From positions 1 to 38,939 of the forward strand of contig JAHJSU010000297.1 in assembly GCA_018829985.1 (NCBI GenBank): a stretch of 38,939 nt of DNA, read 5' to 3'. The position numbers and the translations under genes are program-made. Position 1 is the first letter of the stretch. Each line of letters opens with the position of its first letter. Origin of the DNA: Elusimicrobiota bacterium (GTDB taxonomy: Bacteria > Elusimicrobiota > Elusimicrobia > Elusimicrobiales > UBA9959). This document shows, piece by piece, positions 28,942 to 37,132 of this stretch. The notes under the pieces are model-generated. The model ran no database searches and had not been told where the DNA came from. It saw only the letters and a list, made by a program, of their open reading frames with translations.

Positions 28942-30597
28942 ATGAATATTCTGAGGCATAGCAAAAAGGCAATAGCGGTTTTGGCGGGTCTGTTCGCCGT
29001 TACCCTGGCCCCTAGCCCCTATACCCTATACCCTGCCTTCGGCGCCAGGGTGGAGAGCGCTCATTTCTCGGACGTGAACGGCGGCTTTTCCTATGGGACG
29101 AAATATAGTTATTCGCCCAGTTTCGAGCATAACGGCAACGTGCAGGAAACGGCCGTTTCAACGGCGCAGGCCGGCGCATTTTCGGGCAGAAGCGGCATAC
29201 TGGCGTTTTACCCCCAGCCCTCCCCCGTAAACGACCTGGCGCTGGTCTCCATTTCAAGCTACAGCCTGCGCATCACCTGGACGGCGCCTGTGGCCAACTG
29301 GTACCGCAATACCGGCGCGATTGAAGGATATCTCCTGCGCTACACCAGCGCCGCGTACATGTTCACGGATGCGGCTTTTGCCTCGGCCCAGGACGTGTCC
29401 CAGAACTGGACTCCGCTGGCCGTCGGCGTCCGGGATACGCGCATCATCGAAGGGTTCAACACCGGCACCACTTATTACTTCGCTATTGAGAGCGTAAACG
29501 ACCAACTCCTGCGTTCCGAGCTGTCCAATATAGCCTGCGTGTTCGCTGTGGTCCCCCTGGTGCCCATGAATTTCAAGGTAACTGCCCACCCGACCTCTGT
29601 TACCCTGTCCTGGATAGCTCCGGTCGGTTTTGCCAACCGGATGCCGTTCAATGACCGCTTCAACCCGGTCTACCCGTATGAGATAAAAGCCTATCAGGTT
29701 TTCCGGGCCACGGCGCCGGCCAACGCGGACTGGTTCCCGCTTGGTCCGGAATTATCGTCCGATACCTTCCACTGGACCGACAACACCGCTGAGGCAGGCC
29801 AGCAGTATTTTTACCATGTAAAGGCCCTTAATCAGGCCGGATTTTCCGCCCCGTCATATACCCAGGGCATTACCGGCGCCTCGCTTTATTTTATAGCGGC
29901 CGACAATACCAGCCTCCTTGAGATCCCCGGCGACGGACTTGGCGATTTTGTCTCCGACAGCGCGAACCCGGACCCGATGAGCATTTATACCGTGGAGATA
30001 ACCTCTCACGCGGAAGACCTGGGCGGCCGGGTGGTAAAATCGGTCGAATTTTCCGCCTACAAGGGCGGGATAGAAAGGGACGAGCAATTCAAACTCTCCA
30101 AACCGGCGATCTTGAAGATATATTACAGCACCGGCGGCGCCGTCGTCCCAGCCGGTTCAAACGCCGCGGCCTTGAGCCTTTATTATTACAACGGCGCCAA
30201 ATGGCTTCAGTTTTACGGCAAGGTGAATGAAACGGATAAAAATGTGGAACTCAAGACCACAATGCTCGGAAAATACCAGCTCCGGTCCGTTGAACGCTCC
30301 GTCTCTTTCTCCGCGGACAGGGCGGGACTTTCCAACAGGCTGATCACTCCCAATAGCGACGGCAAAAATGATAATATGGTATTCGTTTTCGACAGTCCGA
30401 TGGATTCCGGCGTCAAAGGGCGTATCTACGATATGAAAGGGGCTTTGGTCGCGAAGATGACCCCCACCGGACCCGTAAGCAATTCCCTGGTCTGGGACGC
30501 CAAAAGCGGCGGCCAGATTGTGCCCGGCGGAGTCTATATCTACCAGCTGGAGTCCGGGGGCAAGGTGTATAACGGCACGGTCGCGGTGATAAAGTAG
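28942..30597 (+). CDS. Exported fibronectin-type III protein with T9SS-like C-terminal domain
   Basis: 551 residues. Signal peptide about 1-34 (LAVLAGLFAVTLAPSPYTLYPAFG), with a c-region encoded by CCCCTAGCCCCTATACCC repeats. Two Fn3 domains (about 92-200 and 205-310) show LRITWTAPVANWYRN, YYFAIESVND and VTLSWIAP. A beta-rich region (about 315-450) and a C-terminal sorting-type domain (about 462-551) follow, with LITPNSDGKNDNMVFVFD and GGQIVPGGVYIYQLE, matching the small protein at 28162-28563. It is likely a surface-anchored or secreted adhesin-type protein. GGAAAGGGAAG serves as ribosome site. The TAG stop overlaps the first GGGG of the downstream GGGGCTA array. Confidence 0.85.
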   Translation: MNILRHSKKAIAVLAGLFAVTLAPSPYTLYPAFGARVESAHFSDVNGGFSYGTKYSYSPSFEHNGNVQETAVSTAQAGAFSGRSGILAFYPQPSPVNDLALVSISSYSLRITWTAPVANWYRNTGAIEGYLLRYTSAAYMFTDAAFASAQDVSQNWTPLAVGVRDTRIIEGFNTGTTYYFAIESVNDQLLRSELSNIACVFAVVPLVPMNFKVTAHPTSVTLSWIAPVGFANRMPFNDRFNPVYPYEIKAYQVFRATAPANADWFPLGPELSSDTFHWTDNTAEAGQQYFYHVKALNQAGFSAPSYTQGITGASLYFIAADNTSLLEIPGDGLGDFVSDSANPDPMSIYTVEITSHAEDLGGRVVKSVEFSAYKGGIERDEQFKLSKPAILKIYYSTGGAVVPAGSNAAALSLYYYNGAKWLQFYGKVNETDKNVELKTTMLGKYQLRSVERSVSFSADRAGLSNRLITPNSDGKNDNMVFVFDSPMDSGVKGRIYDMKGALVAKMTPTGPVSNSLVWDAKSGGQIVPGGVYIYQLESGGKVYNGTVAVIK

Positions 30598-30765
30598 GGG
30601 CTAGGGGCTAGGGGCTAGGGGCTAGGGGCTAGGGTGGGGAGCAGAGCATAGCGGAGGATTTTTATGAAATTTTCAACAGAATTTAAATCATACCGGTGGA
30701 AAAAACCACTGTTGTTTGCGTTGGCTGTTTTTTCCCTATCCCCTAACCCCTATACGCTAACCCCT
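30597..30765 (+). repeat. Inverted cassette copy B: GGGGCTA array, ribosome site, start and signal-peptide codons
   Basis: Five GGGG runs at seven-base spacing (30597-30628) lead into TGGGGAGCAGAGCATAGCGG, GGAGG, ATG and codons nearly identical to copy A (27990-28148). It ends in CCCCTAACCCCTATACGCTA. The G-rich leader arm and the C-rich coding arm (30734-30765) are complementary, with the ribosome site and ATG in the loop between them. Confidence 0.9.
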
Positions 30766-33700
30766 GCCTCCGCCGCCATAAACCAGAGCATAAACTATCA
30801 GGGTTTCCTGGTCAGCAAAACCACGAATCTGGCCGTGGATTCTCCGCAGGACATGAAGTTCGCGATCTATGACGTTTTAAACGGCGGTTCGGCGTTATTT
30901 ACCGAGAGCCGCTGCAATGTGCCGGTCTCAAGAGGCCGCTATGATGTGGAGATCGGCTCCGCTACCTCCGGCGGCATTCCGGCTGATATCTTCCAAAACC
31001 TGGGCCTCTGGCTTGAAATACAGGTGGATTTTGACGGGGACTGCGCAGGCACTTATGAAGCCATGCTGCCCAGGGTGCGTCTTCAGGCAGCGCCTTTCGC
31101 TTTTAACTCGCTTTACGCTTCCACGGCATCGGCGGGCCCCGCTTTTTCGCCGGGCGGCACCCCCCCTTTCAAGGTGGATATAATAGGGGCGCAGGACGAG
31201 AGCACGAACGGGGCTGTGACCGTTTCCTCCAATCTTTTCGTGCTTGGCGGCATCTCGGTAGGCAGTATCTCCCCCGGAATGCAGTTAAGCGTAAGTGGCG
31301 TGGTGGAAAGCAAAGGGGACTGGCCGGTCTGCGGCTTCGACCCCAATAACTATACCTGCGGATTCAGGTTCCCGGACGGCTCGGTGCAGATCACAGCGTC
31401 GGGCATCACTAAGTGGTACACGGCAGACGGTCCCAAAGACCTCTACAATTACGAGTATGGCAATATCGGCATCTCCACGAACAATCCCCAGGCAAAGCTC
31501 CATATCTCAACCGGGCCCGGCGAAACAGGGGATGTCTTCAGAATAGACGCCGGTTCCACCAAAGTTTTCAATGTGACGGGCCAGGGCAACGTCTACGGCA
31601 ATTATTTCCACGGCAACGGCGCGAATCTCACCTCGGTCAACGATTCAACCAAGGTGAGCAAGCGAGGCGATAACATGACCGGCACGCTTTACATTTCCAG
31701 CCCGCAGTACAGCTCCGTCTCCGGCGCGCGCTTGATCGTGAACGACGCGATCGGCATTGTCGGGAGGCGGCTGGAGTTCACGACCAATGTGGAAATATCC
31801 TCCACCACGTCCTCTTCGACACCCGCCGGCAGGTGGGGCGGCTTATACGTCAGCACCCATGTCTGGTTAGGCGGCGGGAGCAAAATTATCGGCGACGGCT
31901 CCCAACTGACCGGCGTGATCTCCGAGGATAACTCTAAAGTCTTAAAGACCGGCGATACCATGAGCGGACAATTGATAATCTCAGGTTCAAGCGTGACCAT
32001 AATAACCACCAACACCGCCGCCGCCCCCTATTCCCTTGCCGTCACCACCGACGCCGCGATGACGGCCTGGCACCTTTATGTTTCCACGGGCGGCAGCGTA
32101 GGCGTGGGAACAAACAACATGACCCATAAATTGCGGGTGGAAGGCGATATTATGGCGGTTTCAAGCATAACCGCCGAGGGCGGTTTTTATACTCCGGGAC
32201 CGTTAAGCGCGGATTCCATAAACCTGTTTAACAGTATCACCGCTACAACCGCCACTTTTACCGGGGGCTGGGGATTTCCGGGGGACAAGTACAGCATTGA
32301 GACCGCTTCAAGTATACTGGTGCGCACCGGCGGCATCATGGTTTCTGCCGGCGCGGTGACGGCGCCGTATTTTATCGGCAACGGCTCACAGCTCACGAAT
32401 GTACTCGGCACCGATACCGGCAAAGTTTCTAAAACCGGGGATACTATGACCGGGCCGCTTGTCCTCAACGGCGACCTTACCGTAACGGATTCAAGCGTCA
32501 CCGTGATCAATACTTCCCCTTCCGATACCTACGTTTTTATCGCCTCTACGGCCACGGCTCCCGATTCCTACGCTCTTCTCGTGGACAACCAGGGCCGTGT
32601 GGGCGTTCATGTCGCACTTCCGGCTTCCTACCTGGACGTCTATAAGGAGATGCAGATCATAAACCCGGCCGGCTCGGCCAATATCCGCATAAACACATTA
32701 GGGGGGTCCGGCTATATAAGGTGGTCCGACGCTTCTCTTGCTCCCGGCGGCCTCCAGGGCGTGCTCGGTTTTCCGGCCGGCACGAGGGATTTTCTCTATA
32801 GGGCGGCCGCTTCCGATCCCGCCAGCAACGGGGCGGAAGTTTTCCGCATAACATCCGATGATATAGGCAACTGGAAATTCGGGATCGGAATCAGCGCCCC
32901 CGATGAGAGCCTGCATATCAATGCGAATATGCTGGTCGGCCTGAATTTGGCCGCGCCGGCGCTTTATGTCAGCACAACTTCATCGGCGGTCGGCATTTCC
33001 ACCACTAATGTGTCCCATAAACTGGTCGTCGCCGGCGGCATCCTGGCTGTTTCAAGCATCACGGCCGGGGGCGGATTTTACGGGGACGTGTACGGGGACA
33101 TGTACGGGAAACTGTACGGCGGTATCGACATTTCCTCCCTTACCCTGCCCGGCGACAAGGGCATAGGCAGCCACTTCGCCATGCTTAAAGTCGGGGAATG
33201 GACCGACGATGACTATACCGTCGTCATAGGCACCAATAATTCCATTACCGGCAATTATTATGACATGGTGGTGACCCCTGCGGGCAGGGTAGGCATAGGC
33301 GTGAATACCCCGGACACGGATGTCATGCTCCATACGATAAAGGGCATACGGATAGGCCGTAGTGGCGATTACGATGACGGCTATGTAGGCGCGTTTCTGG
33401 ATCTGCAACCGGACTCCGGCGCTACATATATAAAGTGGGATGAGAGGTACGCTTCAACACGCAAAGGCGTTCTAGGATTCATCACCAGCACCTTGCCAGG
33501 CGGCTATGACTTGCAATACAGGACAGGCGCCATCAATATGACGGGCGGCGATGAGGCGCTGCGGATATACCAGGCGGGCGGCGCCGTATTCAGGTCGTCG
33601 CTTACCATTACGGGCACGCTGAACGTGGCGGGTACCTCCGATATTTTAAACGTGGGCGTTTCCAAGCTGGTCGTTAAGATGGACGGCAAGGTGGGAATCG

Positions 33701-34155
33701 GAATTGCCGCTCCTACCGTCACGCTTGACGTAAACGGAGCGCTTACGGTAACGGGCTCAAGCGTTACCGTGATCAATACTTCAAACGCCGATTCCTACGC
33801 GCTTCTCGTCTCCACAATCGCCGATTCCAACTACTACTCGCTGGTCGTTACCACCAATGGCAAGGTGGGGATAGGGACGGCTTCTCCGGCTGAAAGGCTG
33901 GAGGTTAACGGCAAAGTAAAGGCGACCGGTTTCGCGGCCTCGCGGGAGTGGATAAGCAACACCTGCGCGGTGGGTGTCGCCCCGTGCACTGCGAGCTGTA
34001 CGGCCGGGAAGCTGGTTCTGGGCGGCGGGTGCTCCAACACGTTAGGACTTTTCGTGATGGAAACATATCCATCCAGCGATACGGCCTGGATCTGCGACTA
34101 CAACGACACCACCGGCAGCATAACGGCCTACGCAATCTGTTCCACCGTGGAATAA
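30664..34155 (+). CDS. Large fibre-like exported surface protein with tail-fibre-type repeats
   Basis: 1163 residues. Signal peptide 1-37 (LLFALAVFSLSPNPYTLTPASA) is nearly identical to that of the PorV-like protein. Residues about 40-155 form the INYQGFLVS...RLQAAPFAFNSLYAS module seen at the head of many bacterial fibre proteins. The body is made of repeats. At least three have the form GNG..LT.V...KV.K.GD.M.G.L, and six or more VGIGT..P...L.V stretches are of the kind in phage tail fibres and S74-type proteins. The final 90 residues contain seven Cys. No S74 chaperone is evident. It is a probable trimeric adhesin, downstream of the Fn3/T9SS-like gene. GGAGG is the ribosome site. Confidence 0.85.
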   Translation: MKFSTEFKSYRWKKPLLFALAVFSLSPNPYTLTPASAAINQSINYQGFLVSKTTNLAVDSPQDMKFAIYDVLNGGSALFTESRCNVPVSRGRYDVEIGSATSGGIPADIFQNLGLWLEIQVDFDGDCAGTYEAMLPRVRLQAAPFAFNSLYASTASAGPAFSPGGTPPFKVDIIGAQDESTNGAVTVSSNLFVLGGISVGSISPGMQLSVSGVVESKGDWPVCGFDPNNYTCGFRFPDGSVQITASGITKWYTADGPKDLYNYEYGNIGISTNNPQAKLHISTGPGETGDVFRIDAGSTKVFNVTGQGNVYGNYFHGNGANLTSVNDSTKVSKRGDNMTGTLYISSPQYSSVSGARLIVNDAIGIVGRRLEFTTNVEISSTTSSSTPAGRWGGLYVSTHVWLGGGSKIIGDGSQLTGVISEDNSKVLKTGDTMSGQLIISGSSVTIITTNTAAAPYSLAVTTDAAMTAWHLYVSTGGSVGVGTNNMTHKLRVEGDIMAVSSITAEGGFYTPGPLSADSINLFNSITATTATFTGGWGFPGDKYSIETASSILVRTGGIMVSAGAVTAPYFIGNGSQLTNVLGTDTGKVSKTGDTMTGPLVLNGDLTVTDSSVTVINTSPSDTYVFIASTATAPDSYALLVDNQGRVGVHVALPASYLDVYKEMQIINPAGSANIRINTLGGSGYIRWSDASLAPGGLQGVLGFPAGTRDFLYRAAASDPASNGAEVFRITSDDIGNWKFGIGISAPDESLHINANMLVGLNLAAPALYVSTTSSAVGISTTNVSHKLVVAGGILAVSSITAGGGFYGDVYGDMYGKLYGGIDISSLTLPGDKGIGSHFAMLKVGEWTDDDYTVVIGTNNSITGNYYDMVVTPAGRVGIGVNTPDTDVMLHTIKGIRIGRSGDYDDGYVGAFLDLQPDSGATYIKWDERYASTRKGVLGFITSTLPGGYDLQYRTGAINMTGGDEALRIYQAGGAVFRSSLTITGTLNVAGTSDILNVGVSKLVVKMDGKVGIGIAAPTVTLDVNGALTVTGSSVTVINTSNADSYALLVSTIADSNYYSLVVTTNGKVGIGTASPAERLEVNGKVKATGFAASREWISNTCAVGVAPCTASCTAGKLVLGGGCSNTLGLFVMETYPSSDTAWICDYNDTTGSITAYAICSTVE
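33079..33114 (+). repeat. Three tandem 12-bp units in the fibre gene
   Basis: TACGGGGACGTG, TACGGGGACATG and TACGGGAAACTG encode YGDV-YGDM-YGKL, a short periodic strand in the fibre. This is a likely slipped-strand hotspot that keeps frame. Confidence 0.8.
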
Positions 34156-34189
34156 TTAAATACTATAGGAATTTCCTTTTTGGGCTGAT

Positions 34190-34342
34190 TTCACCGCAGA
34201 GGCGCAGAGTACGCAGAGAGGAATGAGAATAAAATCACACAAAGACACGAAGGCACGAAGAAATGCCGGAAAATAAATCTTTGTGGCTTTGTGCCTTTGT
34301 GTGAGAAATATTTCTCTGCGACCTCTGCGCCTCTGCGGTGAA
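34190..34342. repeat. Nested inverted repeat after the fibre gene
   Basis: Outer arms TTCACCGCAGAGGCGCAGAG (34190-34209) and CTCTGCGCCTCTGCGGTGAA (34323-34342). Inner arms CACACAAAGACACGAAGGCA (34236-34255) and TTTGTGCCTTTGTGTGA (about 34289-34305). Both word types are common in intergenic DNA of environmental bacteria; the inner one also occurs at 1619-1726. Confidence 0.85.
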
Positions 34343-34388
34343 TATCGGAAGGTTCGCCCGAAGGGCGTTAATTAATAACCCAAAATTA

Positions 34389-35819
34389 ATGAAAATCATC
34401 GAATCTGCCGGGTCTGACGAACGCCGGGTCGCGGCGGGGCTGCTGCTTTTCGGGGCCGCCTGGCTGGCGCTCCGGCTTTTGCTTATCCGGGACCGCGTTT
34501 TTGACATGGACGAGCTTGAGCATCTCCACGGCGCCTGGCTGGTCGCCCGCGGCCAGGTCCCTTTCCGGGATTTCTTTGAGCATCACGGCCCGCTTTTCCC
34601 TTTTCTGCTCGCCCCTCTGACGGCGTTAATTCATGATCCTATCCGCGCCGTATGGGCCGCGCGCCTGTTTATGCTCGCGCTGACGGCGGCGACAATGAAG
34701 GTCCTGTGGAACATGACGGCGCCGGGCCGCGGTCTTCTGGCGCGCGCGCTGCCCGTTTTGCTGCTGTGCTCATTCACGACGTTCGCGGACAAATCCCTCG
34801 AAGTCCGGCCCGATGTCCCCGCCATGGCGCTGCTTAGTCTGGCCCTGCTGTGCGCTTCCGGCGGCGCCTCCTCTCTAAAGATGCGGCTGGCGGCGGGGTT
34901 CCTTCTGGGGCTGGCCTTCTTCTTCACGCCGAAAATAGCGTATCCGGCCGCGGGGCTTGTCATCGGCTGGCTCATAAGCGACGTGGCCGGGCAGGGCGCT
35001 GTGCCGGGATCGGCCTGGAAGGACCTTCTGCGGCGGTGGGCCTGCTTTTTTCTTGGGGCGGCCGTTCCCTTCGCCGGGCTGGCGCTTTATTTCCTGGCAA
35101 CAGACGGCGGCCGGGCCTTTTACGAATGCTTCTATGCTTTCAACCGCCGGTTCCGCGCCGGATTCCCTTTTACGGTTTTCTGGCTTCCCTCTTTCAGGGA
35201 AAATGCCGCGGTCTGGTCGTTAGGTCTGTTCGGGGCTTTTATATGCAGAAAGGAAACCGTGAAAGTTTGCGCGCTTGGCGCGGCCGCCGCCGGGGCGGTC
35301 CTCTTGCCCGTTGTTTACGCGCAGTACTACCTGCTGACGGCCCCGCTCCTTTGTTTTTTCGCGGCGGGAGCCCTGGGCCGGCTGTCGGGCGGGATCCGCG
35401 GCCGTGCCGCGCGGGCGGCGCTGGCCCTCGGCCTTTGTATTTCCCTGGTTCCGTCGTTCCGGAACCAGCTCGGTTCGCTGCGGGACACCAACGCAACTCA
35501 GATAGAAGGCATTGCGTGCGTGATGAGCCGGACCGCTCCCCAGGACAGGGTGTTCGACGTATGGACGGGCGAGTCGTTTTACCGTCCCCACGCCTATTAC
35601 TTCTGGTTTCTGCATGACGAAGTGCGCGCCATGCTCGATCCGGGCCGCCTTGAAAAAGAGATCGGGCTGGCGCTGGCGGATCCCCGCTGCAAAGGGCTTG
35701 TCTGGGGCGCCTATTTCAATACTCTCCCGGCCGGCGTGCTGGACCGGGCGCGCCGGAACTACAGTTATGCCGGCTGCGGCCGGCTCTTTCTTAAAAATCC
35801 ACCGCCGGCCAAACCCTAG
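34389..35819 (+). CDS. GT-C fold glycosyltransferase, PMT/ArnT-like (family 39-type)
   Basis: 476 residues from the ATG at 34389, with about ten membrane helices. The first periplasmic loop carries FDMDELEHLHGAWLVARGQV (Asp39, Asp41, Glu42), then PFRDFFEHHGPL, the acidic-motif arrangement of GT-C transferases that use polyprenyl-phosphate sugars. It probably glycosylates an exported protein or envelope glycan; the surface proteins encoded just upstream are obvious candidate acceptors, by proximity only. An in-frame GTG at 34338 would lie in the repeat arm and has no ribosome site, so I use the ATG, although its own site is poor too. A C-terminal soluble tail of about 100 residues follows the last helix. 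Confidence 0.82.
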   Translation: MKIIESAGSDERRVAAGLLLFGAAWLALRLLLIRDRVFDMDELEHLHGAWLVARGQVPFRDFFEHHGPLFPFLLAPLTALIHDPIRAVWAARLFMLALTAATMKVLWNMTAPGRGLLARALPVLLLCSFTTFADKSLEVRPDVPAMALLSLALLCASGGASSLKMRLAAGFLLGLAFFFTPKIAYPAAGLVIGWLISDVAGQGAVPGSAWKDLLRRWACFFLGAAVPFAGLALYFLATDGGRAFYECFYAFNRRFRAGFPFTVFWLPSFRENAAVWSLGLFGAFICRKETVKVCALGAAAAGAVLLPVVYAQYYLLTAPLLCFFAAGALGRLSGGIRGRAARAALALGLCISLVPSFRNQLGSLRDTNATQIEGIACVMSRTAPQDRVFDVWTGESFYRPHAYYFWFLHDEVRAMLDPGRLEKEIGLALADPRCKGLVWGAYFNTLPAGVLDRARRNYSYAGCGRLFLKNPPPAKP

Positions 35820-36055
35820 CCCGGAAAATTTTGTTAAATTTTCCGGGAAGGATGAGGGATGAAGGATAAGGGCTTAAGGATAGAAAAATCTTTTTGGAGC
35901 CGCTGTGTCTTTTCCTTCATCCTTCAGCCTTTATCCTTTAGCCTTCCGAAAATTGCTATGGATATCTGTCTGAGGTAAGCGATTTTAACTGCCTGCCCGC
36001 CAAATTGCTGATAAACTGAAGACATGGAACACTTGGCAGGCGGGCAATTTTCGGG
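35820..36055. repeat. Convergent spacer with inverted GGATGAGGG/CCTTCATCC repeat
   Basis: CCGGAAAATTTTGTTAAATT then TTCCGG (about 35821-35846) is an inverted repeat suited to terminate the glycosyltransferase transcript. Left arm about 35848-35882 (AAGGATGAGGGATGAAGGAT and onward), right arm about 35910-35946 (TTCCTTCATCCTTCAGCCTT and onward). Finally GCCCGCCAAATTGC (35995-36008) faces a GGCAGGCGGGCAATTT arm (about 36035-36050). No gene. Confidence 0.7.
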
Positions 36056-37051
36056 TTACTGAGCGGCTCCTTTTTTATCGCCCAGAAGCTCATCCATTAA
36101 TTTTTGCGAGCTCAATGAGATGTTCAGCTCCTTCGTGCTGCCGGCGTGCGGGAGGCTTGAAATATTTATCCGTATTCCGGACTTGGCCGACCACGCGCAA
36201 GTCAAATCCCCCCCGTTCAGGGATTTACAGTCGGAAGGCCAGCCGCAGCTTTCACTGATAAGCAGCCTCAATTGCTCCAGTTCTACCCGCGAAATATTGA
36301 GCGGTTTAAAGGACATGGTAATTGAGATCAGCTTGTCCCGCATGAAGCGGAAACCGATTTTTGCCTGCGCGCCGGATATTTCCCTTGAAAATCCGTAAAG
36401 ATTCGGCTCCATAGCCGCTATATCCGCGTCCAGTTTCTTCACGTCGGCGGCGGACGCCCCCCAGCTGAAATTTTCATAGGACAGGATGACTTTCAGAAGC
36501 GCCCTCAGAGTTGAGAGGCCGGTTGTCAATTTTGCCAGCCGTTGTTTTAACTCCGCTTTTTGCTCCGGAGTGGTCTTCGCGGAGATGTGCTTCGGCGACA
36601 TGAGGGAATCATAGTAAGAATCGATCAGGTTCTTTTGCTGCCCGGTTGAGGAATACACAAAAAGCTCGCTGGCTGCAAGTTCCAGGATATTGAAATTAAC
36701 TTTTTCCGGGTTTATCGCCTCGTTCTCCGCGGGGGAGGCGCTTGTCCGGTCCTTGTACGCTATTATTTTATCCGCTTCCCCCGGCGTTATGCCGGTGCGC
36801 AGCAGAAATTCCCTGGTATATATTTTTTCCGCTTTTTTTTGCCGGAAGAAGTTGTCCATCCGGCTGCTGTTGTAGAACCAGGAGATCCCGTCATTGCCCG
36901 GCAGCGCATAGGGATTATCCGAGCAGTCGGTGTATGTCCGCACGCCCGACAGGGAATTCCGGTTGTATGAAACGCAGTGGAGATTTTCCGCAAAAGCGTT
37001 CGCGGTCAACAGGCACGTGAGCCAGATGATATGTATGAGGGTCGTCGGCAT
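36056..37051 (-). CDS. Exported protein of unknown function
   Basis: 331 residues from the ATG at 37051, which is preceded by GGAGGGGATACA and begins a clean signal peptide (PTTLIHIIWLTCLLTANAFA). A longer frame from 37129 would bury this signal peptide and is rejected. The mature part is helix-rich with no motif I recognise. A segment FSWGASAADVKKLDADIAAM resembles the AVWGMSKKEVKAGL segment of the upstream neighbour (37133-37897), hinting at a shared small module that occurs in periplasmic and lipoproteins. Several Cys near the C-terminus may form disulfides. Probably co-transcribed with the neighbour, 81 bases upstream. Confidence 0.7.
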   Translation of the reverse strand: MPTTLIHIIWLTCLLTANAFAENLHCVSYNRNSLSGVRTYTDCSDNPYALPGNDGISWFYNSSRMDNFFRQKKAEKIYTREFLLRTGITPGEADKIIAYKDRTSASPAENEAINPEKVNFNILELAASELFVYSSTGQQKNLIDSYYDSLMSPKHISAKTTPEQKAELKQRLAKLTTGLSTLRALLKVILSYENFSWGASAADVKKLDADIAAMEPNLYGFSREISGAQAKIGFRFMRDKLISITMSFKPLNISRVELEQLRLLISESCGWPSDCKSLNGGDLTCAWSAKSGIRINISSLPHAGSTKELNISLSSQKLMDELLGDKKGAAQ

Positions 37052-37132
37052 TGTATCCCCTCCTGTTTTCCGGTCCGGATTTTTCCGGTAAACGCGCGCG
37101 GGAGCTTCCCCGGCCGGTCTAAAGCACATCGT

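Noticed and set aside
26067-30597. A complete type IX secretion locus
   Set aside because: Only a PorV-like barrel and C-terminal-domain proteins are seen; SprA, PorU, GldK, GldL, GldM and GldN are not in the window.
34338-34388. GTG start for the glycosyltransferase
   Set aside because: It lies within the arm of an inverted repeat and has no ribosome site; the ATG at 34389 gives a normal GT-C N-terminus.
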